The notes beneath the pieces are model-generated. The model had not been told where the DNA came from. It made no database searches and was given only the letters and a program-made list of their open reading frames with translations. Source: Gyromitra esculenta (lineage: Eukaryota > Ascomycota > Pezizomycetes > Pezizales > Discinaceae). From it: a DNA stretch of 64,000 bases. The stretch spans positions 1,922,001 to 1,986,000 of the forward strand of contig JBCAML010000001.1 of assembly GCA_038503075.1 (NCBI GenBank), given 5' to 3'. The first letter of the stretch is position 1. Every line of letters begins with the position of its first letter. The translations under genes and the position numbers were made by a program. This document shows, one piece after another, positions 25,801-37,200 of the stretch.

Positions 25801-26593
25801 GTTTCATGCGGGCGAAGTCGAACACGAAATCGACCATACGATTCTTATTCTCGACAAATCTGCGCACATGTTCCCCTGGGAATCACTTCCATGTCTTCGT
25901 GGCCATTCGGTCTCTAGGCTTCCATCCCTGGCTGCACTTCGCGAGCGGATTCTAATGATGCAAGAAAAAACACCATTGCAGGCACTCCCAGGATTCTATG
26001 TCGATAAGGGAAAAGGTTCCTACATTCTTAACCCGAGTTCTGACCTAGTTAGTACACAAAAGATGTTTGAGGAAGACTTTAAGAAATTGCAGGGCTGGCA
26101 GGGCATCGTCAACAGAGTACCTTCTGAGGAGGAATTCCGCAAGACCTTGGAACAGCGTGATGTTCTCATATATTTCGGACATGGAAGTGGGGCACACTAC
26201 ATCCGTGCCCGGACCGTTAAAAAGCTTGAGAGGTGTGCAGTTTCGATGCTTCTCGGTTGTAGTAGTGGTGCATTGAAAGATGCCGGAGAATTTGAGCCTC
26301 ACGGAATGTCGGTGAACTACTTGTTAGGGGGATGTCCTTCCTTGGTCGCGACGTTGTGGGATGTGACCGATAAAGATATTGATCGTTTCTCAAAGGATAT
26401 TTTTGATAGGTGGGGGTTGTTTAGCGAAACGGAAAAGTCTTCGAAGAAAGGTAAAGGGAAAGCTGCTTCGTCTTCCGTGGCTGGAGTGTCGCTTGTGGAA
26501 GCCGTAGCAAAGGGTCGGGATTCCTGTGTGTTGAAGTATCTTAATGGTGCGGCACCGGTAGTTTATGGGATTCCGACATATCTGTCGTTTTGA
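19874..26593 (+). CDS. ESP1: Separase (C50 cysteine protease, Esp1/Cut1/BimB)
   Basis: Eight exons: 19874-20785, 20846-22967, 23024-23370, 23429-24057, 24107-24495, 24555-24857, 24907-25697 and 25751-26593, giving 2111 residues, close to other filamentous-fungal separases. Separase cleaves cohesin at anaphase onset. The long N-terminal part is helical and repeat-like, as in the family, and binds securin. The last exon holds the protease: His1975 in YFGHGSGAHY and Cys2001 in MLLGCSSGALKDAGEFEPHG form the catalytic dyad. The start is the first ATG in frame. The third and seventh introns can only be spliced in frame with GC donors (AAG|GCGAGT at 23371 and GAG|GCAAGT at 25698); GT alternatives a few bases downstream give stop codons. 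A basic KR/KP-rich linker at about 1365-1400 may be disordered. Confidence 0.95.
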
Positions 26594-26632
26594 TTTTCTT
26601 TTTCTTTTTCTTTTTCTTTTTCTTTTTCTTTC
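26593..26632 (+). repeat. (CTTTTT)n microsatellite
   Basis: About six copies of a TTTTTC hexamer begin at the separase stop codon and extend into its 3' untranslated region. It is a simple tandem repeat and may be polymorphic between strains. Confidence 0.9.
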
Positions 26633-27236
26633 CTTTGATATGATAGGGCAGGCATTGGGAGGGGGGCATTCTGGGGTGTTTGGAATTGCTTGAGTTTTTT
26701 TGTACTTTTCACTACCCGTTTTTTTAGATCATGTGTATGATTATGCCTTTACGACAATGGGGCCCCAATGTACAGTATGCTTTTATAGCTGTAATTAAGT
26801 ATTGGCAACACTTTTACAAGGGCCGGGATAAATATCGGAATGTTGTACTTTATTCCCGAGTCACAGTCCATGACTGTGCTTAAAGAGAAAAGTATCGTTA
26901 TAGTAACTAAGTACCTACATGAGCCCTCTCCATATTGAAATTACGCTCAGGTGAGGCTACTCGTATCTGGTTGATAAGAGCCAAAACGATTGGGAGGTCA
27001 GCTTAGACGAGCTAGCTAAGAAATGCAGGTACACAATTTAGCACAGCCTACAGTCGTTGGCCAGCTGCCAGTTAATCACGGGTTGAAACAGCTTTGACTT
27101 GCCGAGGCTGCCCCCCTCACGTCGCTGGTGCATGTGCTGTAATAACCACTCTCGTACCCCGGATTTCACGATCACCCTCCACCTCCAACTTTAACGTCAA
27201 CCATTTACGTATATCGTTCAGCTCTATCGTCCCTTA
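26633..27236. promoter_or_regulatory. Spacer between separase and the TMEM135-like gene
   Basis: The two genes are in tandem, so this 600-bp gap holds the end of the first and the promoter of the second. No reading frame or factor site is supported. Confidence 0.4.
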
Positions 27237-29193
27237 ATGGCCTCCTCATCCTCTTCGGGACCTGTGGCTCGTGCGCTGGACCCAGCATCCAAGCAGATGT
27301 CCAACCCGAAAGCCAGCGCCGCGATCCATCCCGCATCACATGCTCGTCGTCTTCTCATCCTCTCGCTACGATATGCAATTTCACCAAAGGAATACGCGCT
27401 TGTGCGACATCGTGTGCTCCTCAAGGGGCCGTCTACAATTGCCTCCCGAATGCCGTCGGAGAGCCGGTTTGAAGCCGTGTGCGATTCTGCCGAGGATTAC
27501 GTGCCTGCTGCTACGCGCGCTGGGTTGCGGGTGTTTCTAGCTAGTAGTCTAGCGCTGTCTTTGTGGGATGCTGTGTCGACGAAGTTAGCGAAACGGAGAG
27601 GGGGGAAGGAACTGTAGGGATTTTTTCATCTCCAAGGGTCGCATCCTGCATACGATAGCTGATTTTTAGGAATAGGTCGGCAGCAATCCACTCCAAACTA
27701 TTCAAGAATTCAAATATCTTATTTTCCCTTTCGCTCTCTACCCTTGTAGTTATTCATAGACTGCTTTATCGCTTTCTGTACCAATTGCGCTCGAATCTGC
27801 TTTTGCAGAATGCGCAGGCACGACGGTTTCGACAACGACATCCAAAGATCTCGAATATGTTCACTTCGCCGCTGTCGCCTTCAATAGGGTCGTCGTTAGC
27901 TGGGCTGGCGTTGTTACTCCACCCTGCGTCTGACCGGCGAGTTACGATATCCGTCTATACATTCGTTAAGGCCTTGGAGTATTCATATAATAAATTAGAG
28001 GACGATGGGTGGTTTCCGGATCGGCCATGGGTGTGTTACTTCAATACTTTACTAACATAAATATTACTGGGCTGGTTTGCTGACTTGCAATTGTAGTGGT
28101 TTGGCTCTTGGCTTCTTTTCCCAATCACCTCTGGGCAGCTGCTTTATGCTTTTGTATTTGACAGAGATTGTTTTCCGTCAGAGTACGGGGGGTTTATTCT
28201 TGGGTACTCTAAAGAATATGTCCCTCAAAAACCAGAGGATTATTCCGGCTTACTAAAATGGCCCGGTCCTTACGAAATCATGGACAGTATCGGCAGAATA
28301 GCTGGTTCAAACTATCCGTACGCCTCGCCACTCCCAACTCTTCAAAAACAAAAAACTGACCTCTAATCAACAGACCATTCAACTCTCCAATTCTCTATCC
28401 TGAAGCCTCCCTTCCTCTTCCCCTTTCCTCAATAACCCCTATTGTCTCCCCTGCCCATCCCACAATAACCTCTCTCCAATGCACCCTTCTTCACCCCCAC
28501 GAACCTAGCTGTCTTAAAAATTACCTTAACTTCTGGGCCTCCGAATTCACAAGCGTAGCCAAGTTCATGGGGATTTGTTACAGTATTACCATGATTCCGC
28601 GATACAGATATTTTTTTAAGAACCCTATTAACGCACTCACGAAACTGGCTAAGAGTACATTGTTGACATCCACTTTCATCACGGGTTCGATTGGGACCGC
28701 TTGGGCGACATGTTGTCTCTTTCAGAAGATCCTTCCGAGAGGGATGTTGCCAAAGGGGCGGTTTTGGCTCAGCGGGGGGTTGGGCGGATTATGGGCGTTT
28801 GTGGATTCGAGGGGTGGGAGGGGCAACTTTTTGTATAGTTTTAGATTAGGTATTATTAGTGCGTGGAAAGTTTTGGTGAAGAAGGGGTTAGTTAAAGGTG
28901 TTAAGTATGCTCCCCTCCCCTCGGTTTTATTTAAAAATAAAAAAAAGGAGATATTAATATACTCGAATAGAAACGGGGATGTATATCTTTTCATACTCTC
29001 CTTGGCACTCATTAACTCCCTCTTTGACATGGACGCCCACTCTGTTTCCGGGAGTGCTGCACGAAGGGTACTTAACTCTATCAGGGGGGTTGGAATGAAA
29101 GATCCGGTTACAGATTCAAAGAAAGCACGGGAGCAAACAAAGATCATGGAAACGAAGACAGCAGAAGGTAAGGGTAAGGGAAGAGCTCTTTAA
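27237..29193 (+). CDS. TMEM135-like integral membrane protein
   Basis: Five exons: 27237-27613, 27670-28030, 28097-28317, 28374-28904 and 28971-29193, giving 570 residues. TMEM135 proteins act in peroxisome and mitochondrial biology in animals; fungal members are usually annotated only as integral membrane proteins. Several hydrophobic stretches are visible: LAGLALLLH, WFGSWLLFPITSGQLLYAF, and three more between STLLTSTFITGSIGTAW and the end. A Cys/His motif, CTLLHPHEPSCLKNYLNFW, lies in exon 4 and is typical of the N-terminal TMEM135 region. The last intron (28905-28970) is 66 nt, a multiple of three with no stop, so an unspliced message would add 22 residues. Splicing restores VKGVKNGDVYLF, which matches my memory of family members better. 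Confidence 0.85.
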
Positions 29194-30357
29194 TAACTAT
29201 GGGGGTGCGAATTATATAGTTTAGTTTAGGAGCTTTGTTTTCATTGTTGGCTTTTGTTTTCTGGGCGTTAACGGTGGGGTTGAAGAGCTAGTGCTGAGAG
29301 AGGGTATGGATGTACGTCCGTATATTACGTAGTGTTACTGCATTGCAATTTCTTGGTATAGATATCTCGAAATGGAGACATGGGTGGAGCATAAGTTCAG
29401 TCCTTGATATTTAATTTGACTGGTGGGCGTGATGGCCAATCTAACAACACTAACGAGGTGTAATTCGAAAGGAAACTGTTCTATTTGCGCCTCGAATTCT
29501 AAAGAAAAACTTCGCTGCTATCCTTTGTACAGTATTCTTTACCATAGGGAAGCCTCTAGTATATCAATTAGATCCTTCTATATACGACCTAGAGGAAATA
29601 CGATACGCTGAACCCCGTACTATTCTCATACACTCATGAATTTAAATGTAATATAGGAGACACATAAGTCTTTTTAGATTCCAGTGAATCGATGACTTAA
29701 GCTGCATGCTCCACCTACGTTGGTGGGGTCGATATATTAATCGCCTCTTTCTGCTGTGTCTTAGTTCCCACTCAAACAAATTCTATCTCGACCTCATGAA
29801 GATTACTTTCCCACAACTCTGAAACATCCGATACTTCTTGCAACGCTGGCCTATGGTCTGCATCTCTGTTGAACATTTTATGACGATATCTCATACAATT
29901 TGCGGAATTCCGTATCTTTCGACCTTTTCTGGACTCCACAGGCACCGGTTCGATAATGACCACTCCAACTGATATCGCATATCACTGATACCCCCCCCGT
30001 TGCCCCCTAAAATACACCATAAAAATCCCAGCGAATAAACCATCGCCGCCTTCAGCTTATAGTCTAACGTATATTTTCAAAAACCCTCCTTATAAACACA
30101 CCTTCCAGGATCAATATAATCATATGCTGGGTTCTGTCTTCCCAAGATATTATATCTATATTGGCCGTGTTTCCAAGTGCTGAATTGGTAATAAATTTAG
30201 ACTTTTGGGAACGAGTAATACGTCCAATTTGCACCCTTCTCAAAACCAATCAGTATCAAATTTGAGCCTTCTGACATGGTGAGGATGATGTTGCCCATTT
30301 TAAGACTCGTGTACATCCCACATCGAACTTTATTTATACAATTTTCATACATGTACT
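29194..30357. other. AT-rich spacer
   Basis: Only short frames occur (up to 63 codons), overlapping and without resemblance. A run of C at about 29991-29999 is present. I see no gene. Confidence 0.5.
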
Positions 30358-31533
30358 TTAAGACATGCAAGAGGGTGGAGGTAAGTTGACAGGCCCACTT
30401 TGCTTGGCCGTTTTTCTGAGTGTTCTAGCAACAACCTTTGCTGGAATAATATCCCCAAGTTTCCTATCCACATAGTAGAGCGTAAGAAAACCTATATTTA
30501 ATTGTATAGGATCAGGGAAGTAGAGATATGCTAGATCGGATGGGTTATGACGTGAGTACACTGTCTCCTTAGTGACTAGGTAAGGTGAGTACTGGAGAAC
30601 ATTCAGATGAAGGGGCATATTAAGAAGGGAGTCAAGTTCCTGGTAGAAGCGGTAGGGTGGCTTTTTTTATTTGAAGGCATACAGGATTTTAGGGGCTTTT
30701 GGTTGAGGAATAGGCATCGAATGAACAGTGCTATGGAGCCATGTCTTGAGAAAGAGAGACGTGACGGAGTTGTGGGAGGCATTTTTCGGCCACAAGTATG
30801 CAAAGCTACTTTTACTAGTGAGTCCTCGGGTAGTTCTAGTTTAATACCCAAAAATTTCGTAGCGCGACAAACGTCGGGAGTTGGTTCTCGAAAGTCCAGT
30901 CCGGATTAATGGTAGCCTTGAACATCAACTTACTTACCACAGACCGCTTCGCGAGAACATGATGACCAGGAAGGTCACCAGCACTAGAAGGAACCAACGA
31001 TATAGTTTTATCGCCAATAGCACAAGCAATACTGCCAAGTTCCTAATTTTCTCCGATCGTAATGGTAGAAGTGTCAAATGAAAGAATGTGTAAAATTCCT
31101 TGAAATCAGGGACACTTTGGCTCCATTTTGTCAGAATCTGATGAACCCGAACCCAAAATCTGTTGCTGTTTTCCCCCCTCCCTGTCCAGACCCGGTACAT
31201 GTTCATCTTAATTACAACAAAAAGGGGGCAAGTGATGCATTTTGGCTGTGCATATATATATTGCGATGACTCATAGCTTCCATAGATAGTCTGCTCAGCG
31301 TTAAAAAGATGTGACAATGAAAGGGTGGCTGGAGAATCTCTGCGAAATAAAGGGGGTAGCCATGGCGATGACGGTGATTGCAGTATTGAAGTGATCTGCT
31401 GAGGCAAGGCCCAAATCTTAGAGTGTAGCTTAAGTGGTTTAGTTTTCAGTAGAGGTTTTCTGACGTAGTTTGCAGGAGGGTCTCGAAAGCCAAAAATCGG
31501 GAACCTTCTAGTTACCGAAGCAACCCTTAGCAT
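30358..31533 (-). pseudogene. Possible broken minus-strand gene, family not recognised
   Basis: Three minus-strand frames follow each other: 30934-31533 (199 codons from an ATG), 30603-30851 and 30358-30618. The first starts MLRVASVTRRFPIFGF, basic and free of acidic residues as in a mitochondrial presequence. The second contains FLGIKLELPEDSLVKVALHT and then appears to change frame near GRKM; the new frame continues through one TAA into the third, which ends PAKVVARTLRKTAKQSG. No GT-AG intron I can find bridges the frame change, so I read it as decayed or containing an unusual splice. There is a faint similarity of the middle part to RNase III-fold mitoribosomal proteins (mL57 type), too weak to name it. 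It may also be chance. Confidence 0.25.
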
Positions 31534-32854
31534 GCTGATAAGTTCAAATTAGGCTCATCTCTATCTCTCTGCCATAAGTACATGTATGACTAGGCACGAG
31601 ACTAGGGTTAGGTACGAAGTATATGCATATTAGGCCTCTTCCGTATGTCTTCTCGTGTTACATGGAAGCCCGTAGAATATTAGAATGTTAGAATGTTAGA
31701 ATGCCCCGAATATCGGAGGCAGAGGGGTCGTCTTTAAAACGCTGCTTTCGTTACTCTTTATGGTTGGTATCGATTAGAAAGCATGCCATAACCCAAAGAC
31801 TAAGTTGAGTAGAATATGTCATAATAAAATACATATGTATACATATAAGATTCACTGGTTGAGAACATAATATTTTTATTGGAAACTGAACAATACATGT
31901 ACCTACGAGGCAAGGAAGGGCTAGATCCCGATACGGCAACTTATAGCTACTACCACCAGCAGAGCCAGACAAGAGCTCCTAAATTATTCATTTGTTGGAA
32001 TAGCATGAACTTACAAAGTAGCTTTTTTTAATAAAAAAACTACCTCTTAGGTATTACGTAGAGAGGCTCGTTATTTAAGTCCCTACTAGTACCCTAACCC
32101 TAAAATTTTAAGATTTTTCTTATAATTACAATGTATCTAGTTCTTGAGATCTAAATAGGATTGAGTAATGTAAAATTATTTTATTTTATTTTTTGCAATG
32201 GTAGTAATTAATTTTTCTGGTTGACTAGCAGTTTGACATGTCATCGGTTCATTGTTGCCTCAAAAGTTCATTTCGGACTTTGGTAGCTATGAGCCGCCGT
32301 AGCCGCCGTACCATGATCTCCTCGCAACCACGGGCGGACGAACTAAATATTGGAAGGCGATTTGTTACTTAAATTCGCAACTACGAGTTGATAGTAAAAC
32401 AAAGACGTTCGGAGTCCGGCAAGCCTACTGGCCCCTAGTATATACAGTACGAAAAAACTAGGTAAAATTATTACCAGATTCATGCAAAAAGAGCGTGGGA
32501 ATAAGTTTGACGCACTACGACATCTCTTGAAGAATCACGTCACATAGCTAGAAAGATCTTTCACCAATCTAGCATTTACATATACCAAAATACCATACCA
32601 CTACCATACCAACTTCATTACCCTTTTTCGTACTAGAGTATAGAATTTGCTGTGCTAGATTCGGGGCTTGGGTATGTATCTACAAGATCTTATCTTCCGA
32701 ATAGATATCTTTCGCGAGTTTGAGGTTTCGGATACCCAAACCCCCAATTCTTACTAACAGTACTCTCCAAAAATAGCCAGCATACACTTAAAACGCGAAA
32801 TTTCCTAAATCCCACACAGCTCTCTCCTGCCCTGACCTGACCAAAGAATTGGCT
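31534..32854. other. AT-rich spacer downstream of pectate lyase
   Basis: This holds the pectate lyase 3' region and AT-rich sequence. A 73-codon minus frame (31751-31972) has no support. The TACATGTA palindrome occurs at 31579 and 31894. Confidence 0.45.
31680..31703. repeat. Tandem 8-bp repeat, three copies
   Basis: TTAGAATG is repeated three times in a row without mismatch. It lies in a spacer and has no evident role. Confidence 0.85.
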
Positions 32855-34223
32855 TTAACCGAAAGTAAGAGTGGCTCCAGCATTGGCAACGACGTATGCC
32901 GGCAAACTAGCAGTGCCACCAGGACTAATGGTATATGGCAAGCTTGGGGGGCTTCCAAGTGAAAGGGCCTCGTTAGTTCCACTGCCAAAGTCATTGCCTA
33001 CGGCATAAGCATATCCAGCATCGGTGGAGTATAGGGGGCTATCAACACCAGAGAAGACATTGTATCGGACATAGAGTTTGGCTCCCTGGCGGGTATTAAT
33101 GCCGTCGTTGCAATCTACAAAGTAGTTGTTGACGATATCGCCGGTGCCAAAGCGGAAAGACGGAGTACGGGAATTAAGGTTTTTCCAGTAGTTATGTTTA
33201 TAGGTCACAGTCAGATGACCCGAGTCTTCAGCAGAATTTGAATCAGAGTGGCCAACGAGGGACGCCTTCCAGTGGTCGTGGAGGTAGGAGTAGGAAACAG
33301 TGATATAGTCGCAGCCGTGAGTAATGTCTAGGAGACCGTCATAGTAGTCCTGTGCATTTAAAGTGTTAAAGCTATATCTTTGAATGTTACCCGTAGATTC
33401 GAAGGATTTCAATCACCTTGTCATGGTCCATATCTGAAGAGAGATCAACGTGATCAACCCAAACATTGCTAGAGGCCTGAATCCCAATAGCATCACCAGT
33501 GTCGGCCAAGACTTTAGAAATCTTCAAATTCCTGATAATGACATTTTTCTGCCCATTGACGCGGAGTCCAATTCCGACCAAAGCTATTTCATCATTAAAA
33601 ACCGATTACTCGATTACCTTACTTTGTACCTAAATTGGACTTACAAGCTGCGGAGGTTTTCCCAAGAATACTCTTGTTAGAACCAATGTTAACAACAGCG
33701 TTACCAGTAATGGTCCCAGTGATGTGGATGATTGCAGCTGTCGTCCCAGAGGCTGCAGCCTGGAGAGCAGATAGAGTGGAGACTGTAGTCACTGATGAAG
33801 CAGCAGCACCTCCCGTAGTTCCTATATATATCGCCAGATGTCAGATGTTATTCGTAAGGGTTTTGTTTACGCTATAACTTCGGTTGCATGTGGCATTCTT
33901 GTACCAAGTATTAAAACAATGAAACAATGATTTAACAAAAAAAAAAAAAAACAGATGTTATTCGTAGCCATATATTAAACAAAACGAAAAAACGAAAAAC
34001 AAAACCTACCTCCGTTCGCGGTAGCATAACCAGCATTCGCTGCCTCGGTGGAAGAGGCTCGCTTGATGAGACTACGAGGGCCAGGAGCTGCCTATAATTC
34101 ATAATCATCTTCAATTAGAAGATATATCTATAGTTTTAAAGATCTAGATATCGATTATTGTGTTCAACGAACCATTGACAGCTGCGCCAGGGCCGCAAGA
34201 CCCAGTAAGATCGAGAATTTCAT
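32855..34223 (-). CDS. Secreted pectate lyase (polysaccharide lyase family 1)
   Basis: Five exons on the minus strand: 34173-34223, 34010-34091, 33645-33821, 33417-33583 and 32855-33349, giving 323 residues. The enzyme cleaves de-esterified homogalacturonan by beta-elimination outside the cell. Exon 1 encodes a signal peptide, MKFSILLGLAALAQLSM, and exon 2 contains IKR, a possible pro-peptide cut. The fold markers are in order: GSNKSILGKTSA, GIGLRVNGQKNVIIRNLKI, the VWVDHVDL motif (about 144-151), TVSYSYLHDHWKASLVGHSD, and RTPSFR (220-225), the catalytic RxPxxR motif. All key motifs are present, so it should be active. The frame starting near 33412 includes intron sequence before DYYDGLLDITHG. 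Confidence 0.95.
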
Positions 34224-37200
34224 GACTATCGAGAGAAAACCGAAGGATATATCGTATGGTGAGATGAACTTGAGTTTATGGGATGAAGAACAGAATCGGG
34301 TGTTAAGTGGATTTTCTATTCCTTATATACTAATTTTTAACAATACTAGAATACAGCTACATATACCACATCAACCTCAAAGATGTATACTGACTCGACT
34401 CCCAATATTTTTGAGATTGTGTTTGCCAAGTATCGCATATGAAAATTTCGGTGGAGATAGATCATGGGATGAATACCAGTACGCTTCTAAGCCCTGTAGC
34501 TTAGACCAAGCACTGAATCATAATTTCTTACATGTAATCCCATAAACGAGACTTCGCATAAATTCGCGTACTCGCGAGGTATACACCGAGCATATCGAGC
34601 GGTATGGAAAAATCGGTCTCGTTTCCGGATTTACCCCGAGGCAGAGAATAAAGAAGCGCCAGTACTGTACTAATTAGCATGGGTTCACTCTGATCGCTTA
34701 TTCTGGGGACAATACCGCGCATTCGAAATATGCTCCCAAGACGACATCATGAAGATAATCTAGAATTAAAGTGACGAATCAAATCTTTTGGTGTGTTGGC
34801 TCGTGTATATTATTTTTTTATCTAGAGGAATTAGTAAAGATGCGCAGCTGCAGCGGTAAGGAGTCTGGTAAGGATTCTGTGGGTACTCAAACCCTTGCCA
34901 ATTTTTGTTGGGTGCCCCACGTAGCAATAAACTTAAATAATATATAAGAAATACATGTATTCCCATCCGGTTAAAGGGACGTCGACCAACGTTAACGCGC
35001 AATGTAGCTATAGCTGGAACATGTCAACAGTAATGCCATGCCATGCACAAATTAATAAAATCACCATTACACATACACATACCGATTAGGAAATCTCGGC
35101 GAAACGCTGCGGGGATACACCGAACTTGAAAGTATTTATTTAACCCCTTGTATACGTATACGTATAAGTACGCGTATCGACAGTAAACTACAACCGGCTT
35201 ACCGGAGTGTAAAGAGGGTGTGAAGTACACGTAGTCAGTGAGTCCGCCTTTCCGAAGGTACGGAACTGGCGAAAATCACAAAGGCGGTGAAGCAAGTGCA
35301 GCAGTAAGAGAGAGTTAAAAGAGTGGTGGGGAATGTTGCGGCGGGAGCATGCAGATGTATTTTGGGTTTATTTTCCCATTTTGTTTTGTTTTACTTCTAC
35401 GTTGTTTTGGTTCTGGCTCGCGATTTTTGGTTTAATATGTGCGCAGTGCGTTAAGAGTACATAACCTAAGGGTTGAATGTGATGAATGAAATAATAAATA
35501 AATATAGCTGGCTTGCAGCTAAATCTCGAGTGATTTCATGTGTTTCTACTACCGAAATACAAAGATCATAGTTTTATCTTCTAGGTGGTCAAGGAGGCTC
35601 TCCAAAGAAAAAGCCCCTCAGTTTAAATTTCATGCAACTACCCTTTCTCTAGGAATTGTCCTAATATTTCCTGCCCGGACAAATAGGCTAGACCTAAGGG
35701 TTATCAAGCGGGAACTAGCTGTCTTTCATCTGCCACCTGAAATTAATTTACATTCATATATGTTGCTCGTATAACTAGGCTGCTCATAAATTACTCTTAG
35801 TATCTTGAGCTTAGGCGTATGTTCCTCGAATTCGAGCTCGTGTGACTAAAAAAATACAAAAATACCTATTCCAAACTCTGGATGCATACTGGTACAAAGC
35901 AACATTGGTCGGCTTTATTTTCCCCGAGTGATTTAAAACTCCCTATAAAGATATCGATTGGTTAGTTAACGTTTATACCCTATCTCGGGGTTTGAAAGAC
36001 ACGTGCACCGAATTAATGCAGCGATCTTCCAAGCACACCAACCATTTCCCTCAGCATAAAACTTCAGGGATTGTCGATTATTTTATTCCGGGAGTTCTTG
36101 TAAGGTCTCTTCTAGCTAAAGTCTAAGGGATTCTTGTAATTGTAACTATAAGACTTTTGGGTAAGTGTTCTCGTCTCCTAACACCCGAAAGGCCGATGAG
36201 CAGGCTCAAAATAAGTACATCAGCCTATCATCCGTTGTACAGTTACTGTTACCGTAGCTTATGACCACCACGTTTTTGACTAGATGTTTGATCTAGTACA
36301 GACATCGAGGCTCTGCTAATATCGGAAGGGTATACCATAACTCTTAATTAATCAATGAAATATGTAAGTCTGTTTTTCTAAATACACTCTAAGTCTCACA
36401 ACTTGATCTGGCACGCTCGTAAATTTAGGGTTTTGTCTATTGTTTGTATGATTGTAGTGACCTAATCTGCGTAAGATGACCACCCTAGTAATTCCATCTG
36501 CGCTTGTCCTTTCGTAGATTACGACTCCGCCAGTAGTTTCAAATCGTTGTCATACGACTGCTACAATATCTCGAGCGTAGTCCCGGATTCCTTTACGTAT
36601 CATAGGACTAGTCTCGCAATCAGACATTCATTCGCTAAAATCAGGGTTTTTGATGGAGTTATAGAGACAATCTGTCAACATCCAATATAGGAAAGGATTG
36701 TCACGTGACAAGTGAGCTGCGAAACCGTCACGGAACATACATACATGCACACGAGTGAACTCTAATTAAGGGAGGTGGTCAAAGTTAAATAAGGGCCGCG
36801 AATTCAACATAAATTCCAACTAAAAATAGCTACGATACTTCCCTATATATTCTAGTATCTCTGAGCACAAACAATGTTCAAAATGTGCCCATCGGACTCC
36901 TTTCTTACGTTACGGCTAACCTATACCCTCGGAAAACAAATTGCCCGAAAACTAACTCCTCATGATCTCATCTATTGGAATCCATCGGACATCACTCCGT
37001 ATAATTTCCGATGAGTGCTATATATTAGGGAGCCCACGAATGCCAGAGCTAAGATAGCAATAATATCTTGTAGAATACTACTTCTCTCATTCTTTGAGAC
37101 TAACGAGATCCGCCTGGAATCAATATATGAGATGAAGGTACAAATATTATAACCCCATGGCCATTCAAAAGTGAGAGGAAAGTAGGCCTAGGCCTATGTA

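Noticed and set aside
28722..29147. 141-codon minus-strand frame
   Set aside because: Antisense to the conserved TMEM135-like exons.
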